64,000 bases of DNA from Thalassotalea loyana (GCF_030161435.1 NZ_BSSV01000001.1:372001-436000), one strand, 5' to 3'. Positions 52,921-62,852 are shown, numbered from the stretch's first letter. The notes: generated by a model from the sequence alone, not told the origin. Made by a program: numbers and translations.

Positions 52921-54105
52921 GTGAAAAATTTAATTAGTATCATAGGCGCTGCCTCACTTGCGTGCACAACATCTGCTTATGCAAATGACAAGTTTCAGTG
53001 GCACGGGTTTGTCGCCCAAGGCGTTATTCAAGCGGAAGATACCACCTACGTAAATGACGATGGTGATGTTTCTCCTGAATTGACAGAAGTTGGCTTAAAC
53101 TTTTCTTATCAGATATCACAAAGACTACGTTTAGCTGCACAAGGTGTTTATATAAACGGCGGCAATAGGTACAACGAAGGCGCACGAATCGATTACTTGA
53201 TGTTGGATTGGCATGCGTACTCTGATGAAAATGACAATACCAATATATACTTCGGTCAAATTAAAAATTACACCTATTTGTATTCAAGTGTTCGAGATGT
53301 ACCAATGGCAAGGCCATCAATATTACTTCCACAAGGGATGTATTTTGACGCAACTCGAGATTTAAGTGTAGGTGGTACAGGCGCATATATTAACCACAAG
53401 CACGACTCACTAAATTACGGTAACTTTGATTTTAACTTGTCTTCGAGTCGCTCTCAGATCTCTGATAAACAACGCCGCATTATGTTGGGTGATTTCGCTT
53501 CTGGTGATTTGGAACACGAGCTTGATGTCCAATCAAGCATTTACTGGCAGCCGTCAGATTTTTCACCGTGGCGTTTCGGATTAGGTGCGTTAACGGCTGA
53601 ATTTAATTATGAAGCAGGAGACGTAGATCCGTTTGTTGACGGCAAACTCGTCCTTCAACGCTACACGGCAAACTTCAATTATGAAGGAGAACGCTGGCAA
53701 TTCAGTGGTGAAATGATGCAAGAGAGATTTCGTTTAGAGAATCTTTATTTCACTGGCTCACTGCTCGATAGATTTAGCCAAGGCATTTATGGTCAAGCAC
53801 GTTATAAATTAACAGATGACTTGACCTTACTTGGTCGTGTTGAGCGATTTTATGGAAACAAAGACGATCGCGACGGTGATATGTTAGAAGCAGGAAGCGG
53901 TGGTTTTGTGCCACATTATTTTGCCTATCAGCATACGACCACTCTAGGTTTAAGTTATGATTTTAAGCCAAATGTTCGCCTACAATTAGAAAACCATTGG
54001 GTGAAAGGTACTGCGCGATTAACGCCAATCATCTTCCCTGATCCTATCAATAACAGCAAGGAAGACTGGCAAGTTTGGGCTCTACAATTAATGTATTGGT
54101 TCTAA
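52921..54105 (+). CDS. Porin-like outer-membrane protein
   Basis: A 394-aa protein starting with GTG, 2 nt after the stop of the PstS-like gene. Signal peptide (VKNLISIIGAASLACTTSAYA) followed by many amphipathic beta strands (FQWHGFVAQGVIQAED, LRLAAQGVYING, NIYFGQIKNYTYLY, LTLLGRVERFYGN) and a terminal aromatic, YWF, typical for outer-membrane barrels. About the size of a 14-16-strand porin. No specific family was identified. In context it may bring the ligand of the PstS-like protein across the outer membrane. Confidence 0.75.
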   Translation: MKNLISIIGAASLACTTSAYANDKFQWHGFVAQGVIQAEDTTYVNDDGDVSPELTEVGLNFSYQISQRLRLAAQGVYINGGNRYNEGARIDYLMLDWHAYSDENDNTNIYFGQIKNYTYLYSSVRDVPMARPSILLPQGMYFDATRDLSVGGTGAYINHKHDSLNYGNFDFNLSSSRSQISDKQRRIMLGDFASGDLEHELDVQSSIYWQPSDFSPWRFGLGALTAEFNYEAGDVDPFVDGKLVLQRYTANFNYEGERWQFSGEMMQERFRLENLYFTGSLLDRFSQGIYGQARYKLTDDLTLLGRVERFYGNKDDRDGDMLEAGSGGFVPHYFAYQHTTTLGLSYDFKPNVRLQLENHWVKGTARLTPIIFPDPINNSKEDWQVWALQLMYWF

Positions 54106-54106
54106 T

Positions 54107-56536
54107 ATGAAAAAGTTTTTTGTTGGCGTCTCATTTAAGCTGATTTCAATACTGGTAGGTACATTGTTGTGTATCAGTATTTTTTATTCGTGGCTGTCAT
54201 TCGTCAAATTAGAATCTGATTATGCAAAGCACCAACAAGAGGCGCTAGAGCAGGGGCGAAACTTTTTCCAGATGCAATCGCATCAGTTGGTACAAGAGCT
54301 ACAAATGCTTGTCGAATGGTTCTCTGATCCAGATCAGGCACAACGTTACTCTAGCTTTAATGATTTAGGTTCGGCTTTACAGCAACAGTTTGAGAAGATG
54401 CAAATGCATCTTGATATTGAAGACATATGGCTTGTTCAAGGTAATAAGGTTGAGTTTAACACCTCTGAAATGAGTACTGAGGTGCGTCAGATAAGTCAGC
54501 AAGTTCAATTCAAGCAAGAACCTGTATCAAAAATACTGTGTGATCAGCGATGTTTTCAAACGGTCGGCCTACCCATTATGAACCAAAGTGGTGAAGTCGC
54601 TTCTATCGTGATTAAAGCAAATATGAGTAACATGCTACTGGCCTTTAATAGCTTGCTCGATAGCGAAGTTTCTATTTTTCGCATCCCTCACAAAGGTAGC
54701 GTTGAATCTGCGGAAGTACTCTTAAGCTCTAATAAACCGTTAGCTGAATATATTAAAACATTGGAAGTTGCGGGTGAAAATATAGATGGCGCCATGAAAC
54801 AAGGGTTAAATTTCTCGTTTCAGGAGCGCTATTACTTGGTGAACTTTTTGCCGTTAACATTGAATGAGAACGGTTCATACAACCTTATTCTGATTGAAGA
54901 TTTAAGCCAGTACACAAAAGAAAGCCAATTGTATCGCAATCAATTCCTTGTCGCGGTAATCGTTTTCTTCTTGGTTGTCAGCTTCATCGTATTCATTATT
55001 TCAAGGACCTTTACTGACCGATTAGTTACGCTTGCTAGCTATCTCCCATTGTTGGCTAAGAAGCAATTCACAGAGTTTCGACAGGCGGAATTCAAACGTA
55101 AGAATTGGTTTAGTGATGAGCTTGATACGGTCATTGAGTCGGCAACCATGTTGAGCTATCAATTAGAGAAGCTCAACCTTAAAGTGAATTTGAAAACAAA
55201 TGAGCTTGAAAATATTGCGATGTACGACCTTTTAACAGGGTTACCAAATCGTAATATGTTGAACTTTGAGTTAAAGAAGAGTCTCGCAAAGTTAAAGTAC
55301 AGTACTCATGGTTTTGCATTATTATTCCTTGACTTAGATGACTTCAAAAAGGTTAACGACAGTTACGGTCATGGTGAGGGTGATAAGTTACTTGTTGAAG
55401 CAGCAAAACGCTTAAATGCCTGTGCACGAAGTATTGATGTCGTTTGTCGATTTGGTGGTGACGAATTCGTTATTATTTTAAGCCAATTAAGTGACGAAGA
55501 AGAGGGACAATCTCTAGCTAATGAGTTCCTTAAACAATTTAAGTCAGGTATTAAACTAGAGGATAACACCTTTTACGTATCGTCAAGTTTAGGCATGGTA
55601 TATTGTGAAGATCACGCGGCAATTGCTGATGATCTGATATCTGCGGCTGATATTGCAATGTACGAAGCGAAAATGAATGGCGGCGATCAATGCTACGTTT
55701 ATGATCCTCAAATGTACCAACGTGTAGCCCATCGCGTCATGATGGAAAGTGATGTACGTACTGCCTTATTGGAACACCAATTCAGCCTAGCATTACAGCC
55801 CCAGATTGAAGCAAACACTAATCGTTTTGTTGGTTTTGAAGCTTTATTGCGCTGGAAACATCCTGAACGAGGCATGATTTCACCAGATGACTTTATTCCG
55901 GTGCTTGAAAATTCAGAGCAAATGATTGAGCTAGGTTATTGGGTGGTTAGACGTTGTTTTGAGCTTGTTAGAAACTTTATTCAGTTGGGCTACAAAGACA
56001 TTAAAGTCGCGATTAATCTATCAGCAAACCAGTTCTTAGATCCTAACTTGATTAGTTTCTTAACAAACCTCTTACAGGCATATGAAATTGATGCGAAGCA
56101 TTTTGAGCTAGAGCTTACTGAGCAAACGTTGGTTGAAGATATCGACAAAGCTATCGAGGTCATGATTACGTTGCGAGAATATGGATTTAGCTTCGCGATT
56201 GACGACTTTGGTACCGGGTATTCATCACTCGCTTATTTAAAACGTATGCCAGTAGATATAATTAAGATAGACAAGAGTTTCGTTTTCGGAATGTTAGAAA
56301 ACAATGCTGATTATCAAATCATTATGTCGACCATTGCGATGGTGAAAAGTTTAGACTTAAAAGTGGTTGCTGAAGGTGTTGAAACGAGCGCACAAATGCG
56401 CAGTTTAGAAGAGAATGGTTGCGATTATTTCCAAGGCTATTATTTTTCTAAACCGGTACCAGAAGACGAGATTGTGGAATACATTCAAGATCAGTTCAGG
56501 CATGGCGTGTGGAGCAATGCTGAAGTCTATCAGTAG
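54107..56536 (+). CDS. Membrane-bound GGDEF-EAL protein (c-di-GMP turnover)
   Basis: An 809-aa protein. TM1 at about residues 10-30, a periplasmic sensor of about 240 residues, TM2 at about 283-303, a linker, then a GGDEF domain with RFGGDEFVIIL (about 448-458) and an EAL domain with FEALLRW (E578), NLSANQFL, ELTEQTLVED and DDFGTGYSSLAYLKRMPVD. Both active sites look complete, so it could make and degrade c-di-GMP; the direction of control depends on the sensor. The gene begins 1 nt after the porin-like stop, in one operon with the PstS-like and porin-like genes. A periplasmic ligand handled by those proteins may be the input (inference). Confidence 0.92.
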   Translation: MKKFFVGVSFKLISILVGTLLCISIFYSWLSFVKLESDYAKHQQEALEQGRNFFQMQSHQLVQELQMLVEWFSDPDQAQRYSSFNDLGSALQQQFEKMQMHLDIEDIWLVQGNKVEFNTSEMSTEVRQISQQVQFKQEPVSKILCDQRCFQTVGLPIMNQSGEVASIVIKANMSNMLLAFNSLLDSEVSIFRIPHKGSVESAEVLLSSNKPLAEYIKTLEVAGENIDGAMKQGLNFSFQERYYLVNFLPLTLNENGSYNLILIEDLSQYTKESQLYRNQFLVAVIVFFLVVSFIVFIISRTFTDRLVTLASYLPLLAKKQFTEFRQAEFKRKNWFSDELDTVIESATMLSYQLEKLNLKVNLKTNELENIAMYDLLTGLPNRNMLNFELKKSLAKLKYSTHGFALLFLDLDDFKKVNDSYGHGEGDKLLVEAAKRLNACARSIDVVCRFGGDEFVIILSQLSDEEEGQSLANEFLKQFKSGIKLEDNTFYVSSSLGMVYCEDHAAIADDLISAADIAMYEAKMNGGDQCYVYDPQMYQRVAHRVMMESDVRTALLEHQFSLALQPQIEANTNRFVGFEALLRWKHPERGMISPDDFIPVLENSEQMIELGYWVVRRCFELVRNFIQLGYKDIKVAINLSANQFLDPNLISFLTNLLQAYEIDAKHFELELTEQTLVEDIDKAIEVMITLREYGFSFAIDDFGTGYSSLAYLKRMPVDIIKIDKSFVFGMLENNADYQIIMSTIAMVKSLDLKVVAEGVETSAQMRSLEENGCDYFQGYYFSKPVPEDEIVEYIQDQFRHGVWSNAEVYQ

Positions 56537-56545
56537 ATAAACTTT

Positions 56546-57052
56546 GTGAAAACTGTGCGTCTGTTAAGACATGCCAAGTCAGATTGGCAGACGCCTTTTA
56601 CACATGATCACGAGCGAGGGTTGAATGCTCGTGGAATCAACGCAACAAAAGTTATGGCGCCTTTTATTAATAGTAGTTTTTCTCCTGAAACTGCTATTTT
56701 CACCAGCTCTGCCATGAGAGCTCAATTAACCCTCTCTTACATTTCTCAGCACAATCCTCACTCGACGTTGGCGCCTAATTGGCTAGTTGAAAAGGCACTT
56801 TATACTTTTGAGAGTAATACACTGCTTAATTGGTTAAGGCTTTTGGACGAATGCTATCAAGATGTTTGTATTGTTGGTCATAATCCCGCTCTAACTGAAT
56901 TAGCCAACGAATTATCTGATAAAGCAATCGTTAACTTGCCAACCTGTGGCTACGTTGTTTTATCGTGTGATATCAATAGTTGGCAAGAATTAGCGGCGGG
57001 GTGTGCAAAAACGGTTTCTTATCTGACACCGAAATTGGCTAAGAAGGGCTGA
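56546..57052 (+). CDS. SixA-like histidine phosphatase
   Basis: 168 aa, GTG start 9 nt after the GGDEF-EAL gene. Histidine phosphatase superfamily: the RHG-type catalytic motif appears as LLRHAKSDW near the N-terminus, with a second His in CIVGHNPALTEL. This variant (RHAKSDW) is typical for SixA-like phosphohistidine phosphatases. SixA removes phosphate from histidine of phosphotransfer proteins in E. coli; the target here is unknown. Shared operon with the c-di-GMP enzyme may be only positional. Confidence 0.85.
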   Translation: MKTVRLLRHAKSDWQTPFTHDHERGLNARGINATKVMAPFINSSFSPETAIFTSSAMRAQLTLSYISQHNPHSTLAPNWLVEKALYTFESNTLLNWLRLLDECYQDVCIVGHNPALTELANELSDKAIVNLPTCGYVVLSCDINSWQELAAGCAKTVSYLTPKLAKKG

Positions 57053-57112
57053 AAAATAGCAATAAAAAGCAGGTATGTAGATATATCTGCTTATGTTCAA
57101 AATCGGACTGAT

Positions 57113-58189
57113 TTAATATCTATCCATACAATTTAAGTCGTCAAAACAAACAACTAGGCGTTTGGTCATGCTTTGCTCTGCTTGTTTTAACCAAGCGCGC
57201 GGATCGTAAAACTTTTTGTTTGGCTTATCTTCGCCATCAGGGTTACCAATCTGGCCTTGGAGATATGCCTGATTGTCAGCGTAGTAGTCTTTGATACCTT
57301 CCCATGTCGCCCATTGTGTATCGGTATCGATATTCATTTTAATTACACCGTATGCAATAGCGTCACGAATGTCGGATAACTCTGATCCCGAACCACCGTG
57401 GAAAACAAAGTTTAATGGCTTTTTCGCCAAACCAAATTTCTCTTCAACATGATTCTGAGAATTATGAAGAATCATTGGCGTTAGTTTGACGTTACCAGGT
57501 TTATAAACACCGTGAACGTTACCGAATGAAGCCGCAATTGTGAAATCTTCTGATACAGCATTCAATACTTCGTATGCATAGGCAACATCTTCAGGCTGTG
57601 TATATAAAGCACTACTATCAAGATGTGAATTATCGACACCATCTTCTTCGCCACCAGTACAACCCAGTTCAATCTCTAAGGTCATACCCATTTTTGTCAT
57701 TCGAGCAAGGTAATCACGACAGGTTTCTACATTGTCTTGAAGCGATTCAACGGATAAATCAATCATATGTGAGCTAAATAGTGGCTTTCCAGTAGTAGCA
57801 AAGTGGGCCTCACTGGCTTCTAGCATCCCGTCTATCCAAGGAAGTAATTCTCGCGCCGCGTGATCAGTATGCAAAATAACAGGAACACCATAATACTTAG
57901 CAACTTGATGCACATAATGCGCGGCAGCGATAGCACCAGCAACAGCAGCATCATTACCTGATAAACCTACGCTTTTACCAAGGAAGAAACTTGCACCACC
58001 ATGAGAAAGCTGAATGATGATCGGTGAGTTTACTTCTTTAGCGGCAGCTAACGCAGCGTTAATAGAGTGGCTGCCAATCACGTTTACAGCTGGGTAGGCA
58101 AATTTATGTTCTTTTGCAAAGTCGAGTAAGATTTTAACGTCTGTTTGTGTTGCAACACCAGGGGCAACAAGCGTAGATAAGCGTTCCAT
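57113..58189 (-). CDS. fbaA: Class II fructose-bisphosphate aldolase
   Basis: The frame is open to 58300, but the ATG at 58189 has AAGGA upstream and gives 358 aa, the length of the E. coli FbaA group. Features: VNVIGSHSINAALAAA, VILHTDHAA (zinc ligand His and catalytic Asp), TLEIELGCTGGEEDGVD, FVFHGGSGSELSDI and KMNIDTDTQWATWEG. It cleaves fructose 1,6-bisphosphate to glyceraldehyde 3-phosphate and dihydroxyacetone phosphate, zinc-dependent, cytoplasmic. Monocistronic and divergent from a GntR-type regulator. Confidence 0.96.
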   Translation of the reverse strand: MERLSTLVAPGVATQTDVKILLDFAKEHKFAYPAVNVIGSHSINAALAAAKEVNSPIIIQLSHGGASFFLGKSVGLSGNDAAVAGAIAAAHYVHQVAKYYGVPVILHTDHAARELLPWIDGMLEASEAHFATTGKPLFSSHMIDLSVESLQDNVETCRDYLARMTKMGMTLEIELGCTGGEEDGVDNSHLDSSALYTQPEDVAYAYEVLNAVSEDFTIAASFGNVHGVYKPGNVKLTPMILHNSQNHVEEKFGLAKKPLNFVFHGGSGSELSDIRDAIAYGVIKMNIDTDTQWATWEGIKDYYADNQAYLQGQIGNPDGEDKPNKKFYDPRAWLKQAEQSMTKRLVVCFDDLNCMDRY

Positions 58190-58310
58190 GAAAATCCTTA
58201 TATGTGAGAAGTTTGCACGCGTTTTTAGTATTATGGCATTGTTTTTCTTTAAGCGAAAATTTTGTGTGAATAGCGCATGTAAAATTGTCAGTAAAACCAA
58301 TATTACGTTA

Positions 58311-58325
58311 CTTGTATGACCAAAA
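58311..58325. promoter_or_regulatory. Possible GntR/FadR-subfamily operator
   Basis: CTTGTATGACCAAAA between the divergent aldolase and GntR-type genes resembles the GT-N-AC operator core of GntR regulators of the FCD subfamily. Symmetry is imperfect, so this is only a candidate. Confidence 0.3.
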
Positions 58326-58427
58326 AATGACGTAGCGTCTGATAATTTTTGCCAATATCCCGATAACTGGTTATGATAGTTTTAGTTAAAAAAGAAAGTC
58401 TTAAGAGATTTGGAGCGAAATAAGAGT

Positions 58428-59165
58428 ATGAGTAATCGTCGCTTATTTTGGCATATTGTCGAGCAATTAGAAGCAGCGATGGACCGTGGTGTATACACGC
58501 CGGGTAATCGCTTACCACCTGAGCGTGAATTAGCTGAAACGTTTAACGTTAGCCGTCCAACGGTTCGTGAAGCCATTATTGCATTAGAAGTTCGCGGTCG
58601 TGTTGAAGTGAAAACAGGCTCAGGCGTTTATGTGTTGAAGTCAAATAACGCTGAAAAAGTTAAAAGCATTAATGCGTTTGAAGTAACGCAAGCTAGAGCG
58701 TTAGTTGAAGGTGAAGTTGCAGCGGTCGCTGCAACAACCATAACTGAAGATGAATTGGCTGAGCTCAAGCAAACATTAACCGATATGGAGCTTGGCCAAG
58801 ATGTTGAGCGTGCTGATAAGTTGTTTCATAAGATTATTGCACAATCAACGCGTAATGCAGCGATGATTTTGTCGGTGGAAAACCTATGGAAGTTACGTGC
58901 GGCAACGCCTGAAGTGATCAATGACTACAATAGCGTGTGTAGTAAAGATAGCTCTAAAACAATTGAAGAGCACACGGCTATTTATAATGCACTTGAAAGC
59001 GGTGATGCCACAGCGGCAAGACATGCAATGCATAATCACTTTAACCGCTTGATCAATGCGTTGTTTGATGCAGAAGAGACTAAAGCACTAGAAGAGATAA
59101 AGCGCAAAGCCAGTGAGAAACGAGATTTATACTCAATTTCTCATTTAACGAAAGTTCGCGGGTAA
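58428..59165 (+). CDS. GntR-family transcriptional regulator, FadR/FCD subfamily
   Basis: About 245 aa from the ATG at 58428; an earlier TTG at 58410 is less likely. N-terminal winged helix: YTPGNRLPPERELAETFNVSRPTVREAIIALEVRGRVEV. The C-terminal FCD helical domain (about 85-225) carries the metal/ligand His and Asp positions (DKLFHKIIAQS, EEHTAIYNAL, MHNHFNRLI). The sequence is closest in style to UxuR/ExuR-type sugar-acid regulators, but the effector cannot be named. Monocistronic with an intrinsic terminator; the divergent gene is fbaA, and no sugar-acid genes are near. Confidence 0.88.
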   Translation: MSNRRLFWHIVEQLEAAMDRGVYTPGNRLPPERELAETFNVSRPTVREAIIALEVRGRVEVKTGSGVYVLKSNNAEKVKSINAFEVTQARALVEGEVAAVAATTITEDELAELKQTLTDMELGQDVERADKLFHKIIAQSTRNAAMILSVENLWKLRAATPEVINDYNSVCSKDSSKTIEEHTAIYNALESGDATAARHAMHNHFNRLINALFDAEETKALEEIKRKASEKRDLYSISHLTKVRG

Positions 59166-59181
59166 TCCAGCGTTGAAATTT

Positions 59182-59207
59182 AAAGCCACCAATGGGTGGC
59201 TTTTTTA
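59182..59207 (+). terminator. Intrinsic terminator of the GntR-type gene
   Basis: Stem AAAGCCACC / GGTGGCTTT with an AATG loop and six T at 59201-59206. Confidence 0.88.
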
Positions 59208-59299
59208 TTGCCTGAAAAGTCGATTGAGTGACTAATACCAATGACATTAACTTGATATAATGCTCGCCTGCGATAACACCAACAACACAATGAATATAG

Positions 59300-59968
59300 A
59301 TGAATAATATGGACAACTGGCAGTCGTTTATCGACGAAGAAAAACAACAAGACTACTTAGCCGATACGTTAACCTATATCGCAAAACGACGATCTCAAGG
59401 TATTAATGTTTACCCCCGTGATAGCGAGTTGTTTAATGCGTTTGCGCTTACTCCATTTGATAAGGTTAAGGTCGTGATTATTGGTCAAGACCCTTACCAT
59501 GGTGAGGAGCAGGCTCATGGTTTGAGTTTTTCTGTTCAAAAAGGCATTAAAATTCCACCGTCGTTAGTCAATATGTATAAAGAGCTTGTTACAGATATTG
59601 AAGGCTTTGTGAGCCCAGAACATGGTGATTTAAGCCATTGGGCGAACCAAGGTGTGTTGTTACTCAATACTGTCTTGAGTGTTGAAGAAGGGCAGGCGCA
59701 TTCCCACAAAGATTTAGGATGGGAGCAGTTTACTGACAAGGTTGTTGAAAAACTGAATCAACGAGACGAACCGATGGTCTTTATTTTATGGGGTGCACAC
59801 GCGAAAAAGAAAGGGAAAAGAATTAATCGCGATACACATTTTGTTATTGAAGGGCCGCACCCATCACCTTTGTCAGCTTATCGTGGCTTCTTTGGTTGTC
59901 GACACTTTTCAAAAGCGAACCAATACTTGACTGAAATTGGCTTAACTGAGATTGATTGGCAAGTCTAA
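59300..59968 (+). CDS. ung: Uracil-DNA glycosylase
   Basis: 222 aa, the standard family 1 length. Active-site loop [11 protein letters not shown] (catalytic Asp), the uracil pocket [24 protein letters not shown] (Asn) and the DNA-intercalation loop [11 protein letters not shown]. It removes uracil from DNA as the first step of base-excision repair. Start chosen at 59300; a second ATG three codons later is possible and the Shine-Dalgarno is weak. Monocistronic, sharing a bidirectional terminator with dsbD. Confidence 0.97.
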   Translation: MNNMDNWQSFIDEEKQQDYLADTLTYIAKRRSQGINVYPRDSELFNAFALTPFDKVKVVIIGQDPYHGEEQAHGLSFSVQKGIKIPPSLVNMYKELVTDIEGFVSPEHGDLSHWANQGVLLLNTVLSVEEGQAHSHKDLGWEQFTDKVVEKLNQRDEPMVFILWGAHAKKKGKRINRDTHFVIEGPHPSPLSAYRGFFGCRHFSKANQYLTEIGLTEIDWQV

Positions 59969-59999
59969 TCGCCGCAACACTGATTTAATTTAGGATCAA

Positions 60000-60028
60000 A
60001 AAAGGCAACGTAATCACGTTGCCTTTTT
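60000..60028. terminator. Bidirectional intrinsic terminator
   Basis: A 12-bp stem AAAAGGCAACGT / ACGTTGCCTTTT with an AATC loop, A run left and T run right, between the convergent ung and dsbD genes. Confidence 0.9.
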
Positions 60029-60050
60029 TATGTCTGTCGACACAAAGTGC

Positions 60051-61877
60051 TTATAAAAACGTTTTTAAATGAGCTGTAAATTCATCAGCGCCCATAAAAC
60101 CAGTGACACGTTGTTGGCTTAATTCTTCACCGTTTAAGTCAAAGAATAAAATTGACGGTAAACCGAATACGTCAAAGTGTTCCATTAACTCAACGCTTTC
60201 ATCACTGCCTGTGTCGGTTAAATCAATTTGAATTAACACAGTATTCGCAAGCGCTTGTTGCACATTTGGTTTAGGGAAAGTGTACTCTTCAAATTCTTTA
60301 CAAGCGATACACCAGTCTGCATATAGATCTAACATTACGGTTTGACCTTGGCTGTTCGCCTTAGCAATTTCCGTGTTTAGTTCAGCTAGGTTGTTTACAA
60401 AAATAAAGCTCTTGTGCTCAGCTTGGCTAGCGCTATGCACTACCTGAGGACTTGGTGACACAATGTGATAAAGCTTTGTCGCACCAAAGAACATCATCAA
60501 GAAAATAACTAAGCTACGTACACCATATCCAAAGGTTTTCTGCGTTTGCGTATTAGCCACATAGAAGTAAGTTGCGCTGGCAAGTAATAACAATGCCCAT
60601 AACACTTCACTAATTTGTGCTGGTAAGAAACGCTCTAATAAGAAAATTGGTACTGCGAGTAATAGTAAACCAAAGATGTTTTTGATCACATTCATCCAGT
60701 TACCCGCTTTCGGTAGAATCTTACCACCAGAGCTGCCTAGTACTAACAATGGTAAACCCATACCTAAACTTAACGCATACAACGCACTTGCACCGGTAAT
60801 GATATCACCACTTTCAGCGATGAAGATTAACGCGCCCGTTAGCGGTGCTGTTGTACATGGTGATGCAACTAAACCTGAAATTGCCCCCATGCCAAATACG
60901 CCTTTGTATGAGCCACCTTCTTGTTTATTGCTCATTTCATTAAGCTTATTTTGCCAGCTAGATGGCAGAGCAAGGTTGAATAAACCAAACATCGACATAG
61001 CTAAGAATATAAACAATACACTCAGCACAATAAGGACTGCTGGGTGTTGGAACATGGCCTGAAATTGTGCGCCTGCAAGCGCAACAACCACGCCTAATAC
61101 GGTGTAAGTTAATGCCATACCTTGAACGTAGAAGAACGATAAACTAAAGGCACGTTTTGTTGATAACCCATCACCTTGACCTACAATGATACCCGTTAAG
61201 ATTGGGTACATTGGAAATACGCAAGGTGTGAATGAAAGTAATAAACCACCAGTGAAGAAAGCAAGCAGCGTGATAAGTAGGCTTTCATTCTTAAGCATAT
61301 CGAGCAACTCAAATTGCTCTGAGGTGTTCGAGCTTGGCGCTGTTTCTGTCTCTGACGCTGTCTCTTCAACAGACGTAGCTGGTGTTTCTGTCAAGGCAGC
61401 TAAAACGTCGTTTGTTGAGTGTTCAACTGGGTCTAAGTCAATCGTTTTGACGACAGGAGGGTAGCATAAGCCTTTTTTCGCACAACCTTGGAATTTTACC
61501 GCCAATGTAGCGCCTTCAAGTGCTTCTTCGATGTTGATATCGAAAGAAATTGAATCAGGATAAATTTGCTGAACACCGAAAAACTCGTCTTCGTGTTCAA
61601 TACCTTCAGGCAAAGTTACTGGCGTGATGGTGCTGTTGTTTGCCGTGAATTTAAATTGATGACGATATAGGTAGTAGCCTTCTTTTACGTTAAAAGAAAT
61701 CTCTAATTGATTTCCTCTTTGATAAAAGTCGAACACAAATGCTTCATCAACTTTAAGAAACTCACTGTCGTTGCTAAATAACGACACATTAGAGGTATCA
61801 AAAATTGAATTTTGTGCAAAAGCACTTGAACAAAGAACTGTTAAAGATAACAGCCAAATCTTAATAATATTTTTCAT
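60051..61877 (-). CDS. dsbD: Thiol:disulfide interchange protein DsbD
   Basis: A 608-aa inner-membrane protein. Signal peptide (MKNIIKIWLLSLTVLCSSAFA), periplasmic alpha domain with the Cys pair around CAKKGLCYPPVV (about 130), eight transmembrane helices with conserved Cys in SFTPCVFPMYPI and ASPCTTAPL, and a C-terminal thioredoxin domain with DWCIACKEFE. It moves electrons from cytoplasmic thioredoxin to periplasmic DsbC/CcmG-type partners. It begins 4 nt after cutA, the same pairing as in E. coli. Confidence 0.96.
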   Translation of the reverse strand: MKNIIKIWLLSLTVLCSSAFAQNSIFDTSNVSLFSNDSEFLKVDEAFVFDFYQRGNQLEISFNVKEGYYLYRHQFKFTANNSTITPVTLPEGIEHEDEFFGVQQIYPDSISFDINIEEALEGATLAVKFQGCAKKGLCYPPVVKTIDLDPVEHSTNDVLAALTETPATSVEETASETETAPSSNTSEQFELLDMLKNESLLITLLAFFTGGLLLSFTPCVFPMYPILTGIIVGQGDGLSTKRAFSLSFFYVQGMALTYTVLGVVVALAGAQFQAMFQHPAVLIVLSVLFIFLAMSMFGLFNLALPSSWQNKLNEMSNKQEGGSYKGVFGMGAISGLVASPCTTAPLTGALIFIAESGDIITGASALYALSLGMGLPLLVLGSSGGKILPKAGNWMNVIKNIFGLLLLAVPIFLLERFLPAQISEVLWALLLLASATYFYVANTQTQKTFGYGVRSLVIFLMMFFGATKLYHIVSPSPQVVHSASQAEHKSFIFVNNLAELNTEIAKANSQGQTVMLDLYADWCIACKEFEEYTFPKPNVQQALANTVLIQIDLTDTGSDESVELMEHFDVFGLPSILFFDLNGEELSQQRVTGFMGADEFTAHLKTFL

Positions 61878-61881
61878 ACAG

Positions 61882-62193
61882 CTACTTCAAAGACTCAGTA
61901 ATCCAGTTTAAATATGCGTGATTGCCAGCGTCAATATTAACGGCAATGATTTCAGGTACATCGTATGGATGTAACCTTTCAATAGCCTGTGTAAGTTCAT
62001 CAACTTTATTGGTTAACGTTTTTATGATCAATTGTTGCTCATTATCTTGGTGAACTTCACCTTGCCACAAGTAAACTGATGTCATTTGTGGAATGATATT
62101 TACGCATGCTGCAAGTTTTTTGTTCACTACATTATGCGCTATTTCTTTGGCAACTTCTTGTGTAGGGCACGTACATAACACAATTTGATACAT
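61882..62193 (-). CDS. cutA: Divalent cation tolerance protein CutA
   Basis: 103 aa, ferredoxin-like trimer-forming family. Family marks: CTCPTQEVAKEIA near the N-terminus, LAACVNIIPQMTSVYLWQGE and YDVPEIIAVNIDAGN. In E. coli cutA mutations affect copper tolerance, though the effect may come from neighbouring dsbD; the biochemical role is unclear. First gene of the cutA-dsbD operon. Confidence 0.95.
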   Translation of the reverse strand: MYQIVLCTCPTQEVAKEIAHNVVNKKLAACVNIIPQMTSVYLWQGEVHQDNEQQLIIKTLTNKVDELTQAIERLHPYDVPEIIAVNIDAGNHAYLNWITESLK

Positions 62194-62342
62194 TTTTGGT
62201 TAAACCTTTTGTGAGCCTATCTACCTTAATATTAAGGTATTTTACACAGCTAGCATCTATTTACTATGCTTGTTGTTTAGCCTAGTGGTTGAAATAGACC
62301 TGTGAACCCACATATTTGTTTCATGCAATATTAGGAGTTTTT

Positions 62343-62852
62343 ATGTTTCCCGTTTTATTTTTGTTGTTTGTACTTGTCCCTATCATTGAAATAAGTGTGT
62401 TAATTCAAGTCGGTAGTGTCATCGGTACGTGGCCGACAATTGCGATAGTGATATTAACTGCGTGGCTAGGTGCGAAATTTGTGAAACAACAAGGCATCGC
62501 GACCTTGCGCAATGTTCAAGAAAAGTCTGCACGTGGCGAAGTGCCATCTGAAGAAATCATCACTGGCTTTTTATTGCTTGTTGCTGGCGTTGTCTTAGTG
62601 ACACCTGGCTTTGTGACAGATGCTATCGGTTTGTCACTATTAGTGCCTGCTGTTCGTCGAGGCTTAATTAGTAAAGTCCAACAGCAAATTAAGGTACAAG
62701 CAACCAGACAGTCAGGCTTTCATGCTCACTTTCATCAAGGTAATACCTACGAGCATGAACCGTTTGACCAACAACCTTTTGAGCAAGGCCAACCAAATAA
62801 ACCTCCTCATCTTGGTCAAACGATCGAGGGTGAATACGAGCGCAAAGAATAA
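62343..62852 (+). CDS. fxsA: FxsA family membrane protein
   Basis: The frame opens with TTG at 62316, but the ATG at 62343 has an AGGAG Shine-Dalgarno and is preferred (169 aa). Three to four hydrophobic segments with the family marks FVLVPIIEISVLIQVG, LTAWLGAKFVKQQG and LLLVAGVVLVTPGFVTDAIG; the C-terminal tail is polar, rich in His, Gln and Pro. FxsA (YjeG) relieves F-plasmid exclusion of phage T7 when overproduced; its normal role is unknown. The position before groES is conserved in gammaproteobacteria. Confidence 0.93.
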   Translation: MFPVLFLLFVLVPIIEISVLIQVGSVIGTWPTIAIVILTAWLGAKFVKQQGIATLRNVQEKSARGEVPSEEIITGFLLLVAGVVLVTPGFVTDAIGLSLLVPAVRRGLISKVQQQIKVQATRQSGFHAHFHQGNTYEHEPFDQQPFEQGQPNKPPHLGQTIEGEYERKE

